A stretch of 27,550 nt of DNA from an uncultured Anaerosolibacter sp. (GTDB lineage: Bacteria > Bacillota_A > Clostridia > Peptostreptococcales > Thermotaleaceae). Shown in pieces: positions 22,179 to 27,550 of the stretch. The notes beneath the pieces were generated by a model that had not been told where the DNA came from, ran no database searches, and saw only the letters and a program-made list of their open reading frames with translations. The first letter of the stretch is position 1, and every line of letters begins with the position of its first letter. The DNA lies in NCBI GenBank assembly GCA_937948705.1, contig CALECF010000018.1:1-27550 (forward strand), in the 5' to 3' direction. The translations under genes and the position numbers were made by a program.

Positions 22179-23241
22179 ATGCAATAACATCCATAATTTC
22201 ATAATCATGATTTTTTAACAGATCAACAAATTTATCATTAATCTTTATCAAAGGTCTTGTTGGCGCTTGTTTGTTCACCAATACAATTTCTCCTACTTCG
22301 CCATTGTTAAGCTTTACAATATTTCCTACATAGTACTTTGATATGTTCTCTAAGAATGTGTTCGCAATATAGGGGTCTAGGGTATCATAACTATTCTCAA
22401 CAATGTACTCTGCCACTTTAAAGGGTGACACTTTTGAACGATACACTTTATGAGATGTCATGGCATCAAATACATCTACCACAGCAATAATTTTTGCAAA
22501 CTCATGGATTCTATTTCCTTTGATTCCTAAAGGGTAACCAGTACCATCCATCCGCTCATGGTGTTGTAACACACCGCAAAGAATATCAAAGGTCATACCT
22601 TCTGATTCCTTTAATATATCGTACCCAAAGTTAGAGTGCTTTTTAACAAGTTCATACTCTTCTGCCGTTAACACACCTGGCTTATTGATAATTTCTTCAG
22701 GGATCTTAGACTTTCCGATATCATGGAGTATGGCAGCGGTTGTTAAATTTTCAAGATCATTCTCACTATAGTTTAGCCACTTACCCACCATGGCAGATAA
22801 TATTCCCACGTTCATGGAATGCCTGTAGGTATAGGTATCATTTGATTCAATCTGCCTTAACTTCCCTAGAACATTATTACTCTTTACAACTTCTTTCATT
22901 AAAGGTAGTACAGATTGTTCAATCACTTCTCGCTCAATCTTTTTCCCCAATCCTACACTACGATACGCATTTTTGAACAAATCCATCGATTGGGAATATT
23001 CTTTACTAAGTTGCTTATCTATTATGATGATGCTTGATGGGGTTTGAAAGGGTTGACCTAACTCAACTTCGCTTAACTTTTCCATCACATATACATGGTA
23101 AAGATCTAATTTTTTCAAGTTCTCTATATGGCGGTCATTTAACAACGTACCACTGGTCAAAAATACAAGATCATATTTCCCCATGATATCTTCAGCTAGA
23201 ATCATACCTTCTTCTAATTCATTAGTTCGGACTAATCTCAA
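22177..23241 (-). CDS. HD-GYP domain cyclic-di-GMP phosphodiesterase
   Basis: This 354-residue cytoplasmic protein has an N-terminal regulatory part (1-125) starting MRLVRTNELEEGMILAEDIM and a catalytic HD-GYP domain (about 130-300). Metal-site residues are complete: H141, H173-D174 (AAILHDIGKSKIP), H202, H227-H228-E229 and D258, with the GYP signature HHERMDGTGYPLGIKG (G235-Y236-P237). It should hydrolyse c-di-GMP. A small C-terminal beta domain (305-354) follows. The start is TTG at 23241, 9 nt after AGGAGG, which matches the usual family opening; the GTG at 23250 abuts the Shine-Dalgarno. The pairing with a chemoreceptor elsewhere in the window fits a motile organism. Confidence 0.94.
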   Translation of the reverse strand: MRLVRTNELEEGMILAEDIMGKYDLVFLTSGTLLNDRHIENLKKLDLYHVYVMEKLSEVELGQPFQTPSSIIIIDKQLSKEYSQSMDLFKNAYRSVGLGKKIEREVIEQSVLPLMKEVVKSNNVLGKLRQIESNDTYTYRHSMNVGILSAMVGKWLNYSENDLENLTTAAILHDIGKSKIPEEIINKPGVLTAEEYELVKKHSNFGYDILKESEGMTFDILCGVLQHHERMDGTGYPLGIKGNRIHEFAKIIAVVDVFDAMTSHKVYRSKVSPFKVAEYIVENSYDTLDPYIANTFLENISKYYVGNIVKLNNGEVGEIVLVNKQAPTRPLIKINDKFVDLLKNHDYEIMDVIA

Positions 23242-23344
23242 CCCATTCACCCTCCTGTTAAAAAACTAAAGCTCAAGAATTAAAACACAACATATATTCA
23301 TATTCTACAAATTTCTTCAAATTCCTTCATGTTTCAACGGAAAC

Positions 23345-23704
23345 TTAAACAATCTTATTACCACAGCCTGGGCAATAATTTAGATATTCCTTAATCTCTA
23401 TGTCACAATGTACACACTGCCTTACACCCTTAATCTCATTGACTTCCAAGGTCAATTGTTGAATCTTGTAATACATTTGCTCAATTTCCCTGCACTTTTC
23501 TCGCATCTCTGCTGTTCCTGGCTCTTTACCTAAATAACTTCTATAAACCATTTCCCCAATGAATAATTTTGCGTCCTCAATTTCATCCTCTAAACGCTTA
23601 ATGTCCATTTTCAACTCTGTGATCTCAAGGAGCTCATCTGTCTTTTTAGATAAGACTTTTGTACCCTCTGAAACCTTACTCACTAACTTTTCCATGAAGT
23701 CCAC
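23345..23704 (-). CDS. Coiled-coil zinc-ribbon protein, function unknown
   Basis: This 119-residue protein has a long charged coiled coil (about 20-92, including LKMDIKRLEDEIEDAKLFIG) and a C-terminal zinc ribbon with C97, C100, C111 and C114 (CVHC...CPGCGNKIV). This architecture is common in clostridia for small proteins without known role. The start is GTG at 23704, 7 nt after AGGAGGG. The longer frame to 23809 has no Shine-Dalgarno and would run through the terminator of the preceding gene (23768-23798). It is encoded directly downstream of the 482-aa protein. Confidence 0.8.
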   Translation of the reverse strand: MDFMEKLVSKVSEGTKVLSKKTDELLEITELKMDIKRLEDEIEDAKLFIGEMVYRSYLGKEPGTAEMREKCREIEQMYYKIQQLTLEVNEIKGVRQCVHCDIEIKEYLNYCPGCGNKIV

Positions 23705-23767
23705 TTTGCATCCCTCCTTTCTATCTATTATATTCAAAAGGATCTCAAAAGTTTGTTCCCAATCACG

Positions 23768-23798
23768 TAAAAAGCAGCGTCTATTTCTAGAAGCTGCT
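23768..23798 (-). terminator. Terminator after the 482-aa gene
   Basis: The minus strand reads AGCAGC-T-TCTA-GAAA-TAGA-C-GCTGCT then TTTTTAC, with one T-C mismatch. It begins 30 nt after the stop at 23828. The weak U-tract may allow read-through into the zinc-ribbon gene. Confidence 0.6.
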
Positions 23799-23827
23799 AC
23801 AATCATCATGGATCTTTATCAATCGTC

Positions 23828-25276
23828 TTAGTTTTTTTCTCCATTCATTACCATCATCTTATAAATATGATCAACAGCCCAAGCTTTTTCTGCATCGGTT
23901 GTATTGAATTCTAATGAACTCTTCATATATTCAAAAAACTCTTCTGGTGATGTAAAAGGAACTGGTAAAACAGATAATATTTTTTTCATTTTACTTCTTC
24001 TCATGTCTGTGGTCATTTTCAGAAGTGATTCTTCTAAGCATTGAATGAACGACTCAATAGAATGATCTTGACCAGCCCCATCTCCTACAGGCATGAAAAT
24101 ATCTTCATAGTCTTCATGCTCATAATCATTGGTTATGGCCATAATCTTTTGAGATAAAGTAATATACTCATCCATACCATGTCCCAAACCGCTTGGTAGT
24201 TTATCCATACACAAGTTGAATAGCTCTCCCAAGGCATTTGTTTGTTGGTATAATTCTTTCCCTCGTTCCCTGCAAATTTCATATAATTCTTCTAATCCCC
24301 TGGATGTAGTCTCATCCTTTTCTTTCTCCACCAGCCATTTTAATTCAGTAAAGCGCTTATAGATATCAGGGATCACTACATCACCCTCTAACACCCTCTC
24401 AAAATCTTTAAATTCCATCATATGCATTACCAATATTCGATTGGCTATCGAACCATAGGATTGGAATGTCTGAATAAGCATTGATAAATTATTTAACATG
24501 AGTTCTGTTTCCCGCTGAACAGATTTTAAGTCTTCTGTAGTAGATTTTCTAAAGTCTGTGACTTTTAAATGCTCAATCTTCTCATGAAATTTTACAAATT
24601 TTTCTCCATACAGTCCATAATTGCTGCCATCAAACAGCTCCTTGTACCTCTGTAAAATCATTGCCCACCCATTGGCTGGAGAATCCTTCTTTACGCGCTC
24701 CAGTATCTCACTTACCCTGCCTAAAAAGTATTGTTTTGTTAAACGGAAAGGTAATACAGAAAGAATATAACTCATTTTATGGGGAACCTTTTGGACATCC
24801 ATTGCGAGATATTTGGCTACATCTTGGTAAAAAGTATTTAATTGGACAGTTTTTCCGCCTGCAGCTTCCAGTTCTCTAACACTTATCTTCTCTGAAACAA
24901 TCTCATATATATAGCTGCATTCTATGTAATAAGCAGACAACAATCGAATATATTGAATAATCTCTCGTCTCCACTCCTTAATATCCGTAATTCTTTCTTG
25001 AAAATTGCCTAATATGCTTGGCAACTCACTTACATAGGACATTAACTTTTTATATATACTCTCTACGTTTTCATCCACAGGAAGTCCATTCTGTAGTGCG
25101 TGATAATACTGTCCCATATCCAGGGTTGCCTCTTGAAAAAGTTCCACATAAGAGATTGTTCCAACATTAATAATTTGCTTTTTAAATATATCTTCTGCAA
25201 TCGAAAATATATGCTCCCTTTCTCCTGTATCTATATTTCTCAATTGTTCCTTAATTTTTAATAAATCCTTGTCCAT
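23828..25276 (-). CDS. Hypothetical 482-aa helical protein with an internal duplication
   Basis: The protein begins MDKDLLKIKEQLRNIDTGER and looks soluble, acidic and all-helical, without signal or membrane segments. I recognise no known domain. Two stretches match each other: 149-206 (FYQDV...HKMSYILSVLPFRLT...WAM) and 410-467 (FIQCL...SKMKKILSVLPVPFT...WAV). ILSVLP sits at 171-176 and 433-438, and in both copies a tryptophan follows exactly 33 residues after its first isoleucine. The protein thus seems to be two copies of a repeat of about 240 residues. ATG at 25276 has AAGGAGG 13 nt upstream, an unusually long spacing. The zinc-ribbon gene follows after a weak terminator. The function cannot be stated. 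Confidence 0.85.
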   Translation of the reverse strand: MDKDLLKIKEQLRNIDTGEREHIFSIAEDIFKKQIINVGTISYVELFQEATLDMGQYYHALQNGLPVDENVESIYKKLMSYVSELPSILGNFQERITDIKEWRREIIQYIRLLSAYYIECSYIYEIVSEKISVRELEAAGGKTVQLNTFYQDVAKYLAMDVQKVPHKMSYILSVLPFRLTKQYFLGRVSEILERVKKDSPANGWAMILQRYKELFDGSNYGLYGEKFVKFHEKIEHLKVTDFRKSTTEDLKSVQRETELMLNNLSMLIQTFQSYGSIANRILVMHMMEFKDFERVLEGDVVIPDIYKRFTELKWLVEKEKDETTSRGLEELYEICRERGKELYQQTNALGELFNLCMDKLPSGLGHGMDEYITLSQKIMAITNDYEHEDYEDIFMPVGDGAGQDHSIESFIQCLEESLLKMTTDMRRSKMKKILSVLPVPFTSPEEFFEYMKSSLEFNTTDAEKAWAVDHIYKMMVMNGEKN

Positions 25277-25339
25277 TAGAATAACAAATCCTCCTTATCA
25301 GTTACTGATCCGTATTTTCGTTGGTAGAACAACATTAAC

Positions 25340-25348
25340 ATTATATCA
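25340..25348 (-). promoter_or_regulatory. Extended -10 promoter of the 482-aa gene
   Basis: The minus strand reads TGATATAAT (TGN-TATAAT). The -35 region is poor. Transcription would begin about 55-60 nt before the ATG. Confidence 0.5.
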
Positions 25349-25464
25349 TAGGAGACAGGCAGAAATCTAATCTTCCTCCAAATCTTTTGTCTAGGGTCTT
25401 CCCCATTTATTCTTTCTATTGTAATATGGATACATACGCTATTAAATATATTTGAGGTGATCCT

Positions 25465-26475
25465 TTGGAAATTATTAACTACCCTCTTCATGAAAAGCTA
25501 TTTCTTCCAAGTAACTTTTTATCTTTATATCAAGACCTTTCCTTTGCCATTTTTGATATAGAAACCACTGGGCTCAGCCCTGAGTATAACCAGATAATCT
25601 TAGTTGGTATCCTCTATGTAGAAAATGGACATATGAAGCTTCAACAATTTTTTTGCAACCATAGACGAGAGGAAAAAGCACTGTTAGAGGCTTTTAATGA
25701 TAGTATAAAATCTTTTGACCTTTTGATTAGTTATAATGGCGACAGCTTTGATATCCCTTTTCTCAATAAGCGCTTTGACAAGCATAATATACCTACTCCC
25801 ATGAGTACCTATAAAAATTTTGATATATTGAAGTTCGTTCGTAAAAAAAGAGAATTATTAAACCTACAAGACTGTAAACTAAAATCTGTAGAAAAAAGTT
25901 TAAATATCTTCCGAACAGACACTATTAGTGGAAAAGAAAGTGTAGAACTTTATCAGTTATATGAAAAAAATCAAAATAGTAATTTGAAGGAGAAAATTTT
26001 ACTTCACAACTATGACGATCTCTACTATTTTAGCAAATGCTTATCCATTCTCGACCAAGTAGATTTTGATGAATTTCTTGCTGTTTCACCGTTTTTGCTC
26101 CCTATAAGGGGAAATGAAGTATGTTATATAGGTAAAGTATCAATAAAAGGTAATACGCTATCTTGTTTTGGATTTTACCCCTTCGCTGCTTGTGACAATG
26201 ATCATCTACGATTTGAATTAGGGTATAGGTTTGCATATCAACAGAATGACCATACCTTTGAGCTTCAAATTCCCATGAGCAAAGGTAAACTATCATCCAA
26301 TGAACCATGTTTATATGTAAATCTCGATGATTTCCCTTGCCTATATGAAGATGCAACTGCTCAACTCCATGTTCCGAGTCATCTTATCCCCCTAAAAATA
26401 GGCAAGCAAGAACAAAATAGAGCAATCTATGATTTTCTTACTACTCTTCTTAAATGTATTTTCTCTACTCTTTAA
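25465..26475 (+). CDS. RNase H-fold (DEDD) exonuclease-like protein, YprB-type
   Basis: This 336-residue protein carries the DEDD exonuclease core at residues 25-200: FAIFDIETTG (D31, E33), LLISYNGDSFDIPFL (D93/D96) and LLHNYDDLYYF (H181, D184/D185). This matches the RNase_H_2/YprB family, predicted 3'-5' exonucleases found beside helicases in Bacillus. The C-terminal 135 residues are beta-rich and unassigned. The start is TTG at 25465, 4-5 nt after GAGGTGA. No helicase gene is adjacent in this window. It ends in a terminator shared with the tRNA operon. Confidence 0.88.
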   Translation: MEIINYPLHEKLFLPSNFLSLYQDLSFAIFDIETTGLSPEYNQIILVGILYVENGHMKLQQFFCNHRREEKALLEAFNDSIKSFDLLISYNGDSFDIPFLNKRFDKHNIPTPMSTYKNFDILKFVRKKRELLNLQDCKLKSVEKSLNIFRTDTISGKESVELYQLYEKNQNSNLKEKILLHNYDDLYYFSKCLSILDQVDFDEFLAVSPFLLPIRGNEVCYIGKVSIKGNTLSCFGFYPFAACDNDHLRFELGYRFAYQQNDHTFELQIPMSKGKLSSNEPCLYVNLDDFPCLYEDATAQLHVPSHLIPLKIGKQEQNRAIYDFLTTLLKCIFSTL

Positions 26476-26490
26476 AAACAAAAAAATGAT

Positions 26491-26528
26491 AAAAAAACAG
26501 TACATCTGAAGATGTACTGTTTTTCTTT

Positions 26529-26529
<1 letters not shown>
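26491..26529. terminator. Bidirectional terminator between the YprB-like gene and the tRNA operon
   Basis: ACAGTACATC-TGAA-GATGTACTGT is a perfect 10-bp stem, with A7 to the left and TTTTCTTTT to the right, so it serves both strands. It starts about 25 nt downstream of the last tRNA. Confidence 0.9.
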
Positions 26530-26604
<75 letters not shown>

Positions 26605-26610
26605 ATAAAA

Positions 26611-26687
<77 letters not shown>

Positions 26688-26695
26688 TTACATAT

Positions 26696-26772
26696 TGGTC
26701 GGGGTGGCAGGATTTGAACCCGCGGCCCTCTGGTCCCAAACCAGATGCGCTACCAAACTGCGCTACACCCCG
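26696..26772 (-). tRNA. tRNA-Pro (TGG)
   Basis: Acceptor CGGGGTG/CACCCCG, anticodon loop TTTGGGA, CCA encoded; 77 nt. The C1-G72 pair is usual for tRNA-Pro. Confidence 0.97.
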
Positions 26773-26787
26773 ATATGAATGAAATTT

Positions 26788-26863
26788 TGGCAGGGGTAGC
26801 AGGACTTGAACCCACGACACGTGGTTTTGGAGACCACTGTTCTACCAACTGAACTATACCCCT
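26788..26863 (-). tRNA. tRNA-Trp (CCA)
   Basis: Acceptor AGGGGTA/TACCCCT with G discriminator, anticodon loop CTCCAAA, CCA encoded; 76 nt. Confidence 0.97.
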
Positions 26864-26870
26864 GTGGAAA

Positions 26871-26947
26871 TGGTGGGCCTTCAGGGACTCGAACCCCGGA
26901 CCTACCGGTTATGAGCCGGACGCTCTAACCAACTGAGCTAAAAGCCC
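26871..26947 (-). tRNA. tRNA-Met (CAT), probably elongator
   Basis: Acceptor GGGCTTT/AAGGCCC (one G-U), anticodon loop CTCATAA, CCA encoded; 77 nt. It lacks the unpaired position 1 of initiator tRNA. A tRNA-Ile with lysidine-modified CAT cannot be fully excluded; the CCGG anticodon stem resembles elongator Met. Confidence 0.9.
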
Positions 26948-26955
26948 CCATTATT

Positions 26956-27047
26956 TGGCGGAGAAGGAGGGATTCGAACCCTCGCACCAGTTACCCGGTC
27001 TAACGGTTTAGCAAACCGTCCTCTTCAGCCTACTTGAGTACTTCTCC
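26956..27047 (-). tRNA. tRNA-Ser (GCT)
   Basis: A 92-nt class II tRNA with a long variable arm, acceptor GGAGAAG/CTTCTCC, anticodon loop TTGCTAA, G discriminator, CCA encoded. Confidence 0.97.
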
Positions 27048-27052
27048 ATATT

Positions 27053-27141
27053 TGGCGGAGAGGGTGGGATTCGAACCCACGGCCCCTTTCGAAGTCACTG
27101 GTTTTCAAGACCAGCTCCTTAAACCGCTCGGACACCTCTCC
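27053..27141 (-). tRNA. tRNA-Ser (TGA)
   Basis: An 89-nt class II tRNA with a long variable arm, acceptor GGAGAGG/CCTCTCC, anticodon loop CTTGAAA, CCA encoded. It lies 5 nt from the other serine tRNA. Confidence 0.97.
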
Positions 27142-27146
27142 AAATT

Positions 27147-27222
27147 TGGTGACCCATCCGCGGCTCGAACGCGGGACACCTTGATTAAAAGTCAAGTGCT
27201 CTACCTGCTGAGCTAATGGGTC
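27147..27222 (-). tRNA. tRNA-Lys (TTT)
   Basis: Acceptor GACCCAT/ATGGGTC, anticodon loop CTTTTAA, T-arm CCGCG/CGCGG, CCA encoded; 76 nt. Confidence 0.97.
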
Positions 27223-27226
27223 AAAA

Positions 27227-27302
27227 TGGCTGGGGTAGCTGGACTCGAACCAACGAATGCCAGAGTCAAAGTCTGGTGCCTTACCGGCTTGGCGATACCC
27301 CA
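27227..27302 (-). tRNA. tRNA-Gln (TTG)
   Basis: Acceptor TGGGGTA/TACCCCA with the U1-A72 pair usual for Gln, anticodon loop CTTTGAC, CCA encoded; 76 nt. Confidence 0.97.
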
Positions 27303-27309
27303 ATATATA

Positions 27310-27386
27310 TGGTGAGCCCACAGGGATTCGAACCCCGGACACACGGCTTAGAAGGCCGTTGCTCTATCCAACTGAGCTATGAGCCC
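27310..27386 (-). tRNA. tRNA-Arg (TCT)
   Basis: Acceptor GGGCTCA/TGGGCTC (one C-G shift with wobble), anticodon loop CTTCTAA, CCA encoded; 77 nt. It reads AGA/AGG. Confidence 0.96.
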
Positions 27387-27390
27387 ACAA

Positions 27391-27464
27391 TGGAGCGGAT
27401 GATGGGAATCGAACCCACGCTATCAGCTTGGAAGGCTGAAGTTCTACCATTGAACTACATCCGC
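27391..27464 (-). tRNA. tRNA-Gly (TCC)
   Basis: Acceptor GCGGATG/CATCCGC, anticodon loop CTTCCAA, CCA encoded; 74 nt. Confidence 0.97.
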
Positions 27465-27472
27465 ATGATTAG

Positions 27473-27547
27473 TGGAGCGGAAGACGAGATTCGAACTCGC
27501 GACCCTCGCCTTGGCAAGGCGATGCTCTACCCCTGAGCCACTTCCGC
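27473..27547 (-). tRNA. tRNA-Gly (GCC)
   Basis: Acceptor GCGGAAG/CTTCCGC, anticodon loop TTGCCAA, CCA encoded; 75 nt. It is the first gene of the array inside the window; the operon may extend further to the right. Confidence 0.97.
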
Positions 27548-27550
27548 ATA

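Noticed and set aside
25276..25491. 71-codon minus-strand frame upstream of the 482-aa gene
   Set aside because: It starts antisense inside the YprB-like gene without a Shine-Dalgarno, and a TGATATAAT promoter lies within it; only its last part may be a leader peptide.
27025..27536. Open frames of 60-106 codons over the tRNA array, on both strands
   Set aside because: They are translations of tRNA genes; peptides such as RVGFEPT are well-known spurious products of tRNA sequence.

Overview
This is a low-GC, endospore-forming Firmicute of the Clostridia. The spoIIA and spoVA operons, AGGAGG-type ribosome binding sites, frequent TTG/GTG starts and a CCA-encoding tRNA array all point that way. 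Gene content and protein style resemble Alkaliphilus and relatives; that genus-level guess is from memory, not from a search.

Layout. Positions 1-879 hold the 5' part of a group IIC-type intron on the minus strand, with the first 53 codons of its reverse transcriptase, inserted just after a transcription terminator. Positions 974-6366 are accessory or housekeeping genes: a flavodoxin-like reductase with a compact cysteine motif, a 49-residue cysteine-rich protein, a dCache chemoreceptor, an EamA transporter, an unknown 126-residue protein and a GNAT acetyltransferase. A class A penicillin-binding protein (6722-9610, plus strand) runs convergently into the sporulation block.

Positions 9658-15231 (minus strand) are the sporulation core, transcribed right to left. 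First come spoIIAA-spoIIAB-sigF behind a near-perfect sigma-H promoter, closed by a terminator. Then comes a spoVA operon behind a candidate sigma-G promoter, in the order: 52-aa membrane protein, spoVAA, spoVAB, 51-aa protein, spoVAC, spoVAD, spoVAEB, spoVAEA. The two small genes have their own ribosome binding sites and tight operon spacing. I do not recognise them from the textbook spoVA operon. The logic is the classical one: Spo0A and sigma-H switch on sigma-F and its regulators, and later forespore expression gives the SpoVA dipicolinate channel.

Positions 15488-18210 hold a small phage-holin-family membrane protein and the thiI-nifZ sulfur-transfer pair. Then come a LUD-domain protein, a candidate C-rich small RNA (19181-19284, plus strand), a LytTR response regulator with its GHKL kinase, and a type I asparaginase. 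The asparaginase converges with an HD-GYP phosphodiesterase on one shared terminator. Next are a zinc-ribbon coiled-coil protein, an unknown 482-aa helical protein with an internal duplication, and an RNase H-fold exonuclease-like protein. Positions 26529-27547 are twelve tRNA genes on the minus strand.

The most unusual items are the two extra small genes in the spoVA operon, the candidate sRNA, the duplicated 482-aa protein, and the 49-aa cysteine-rich gene whose stop codon lies in a terminator stem. I saw no CRISPR array, prophage or defence island.
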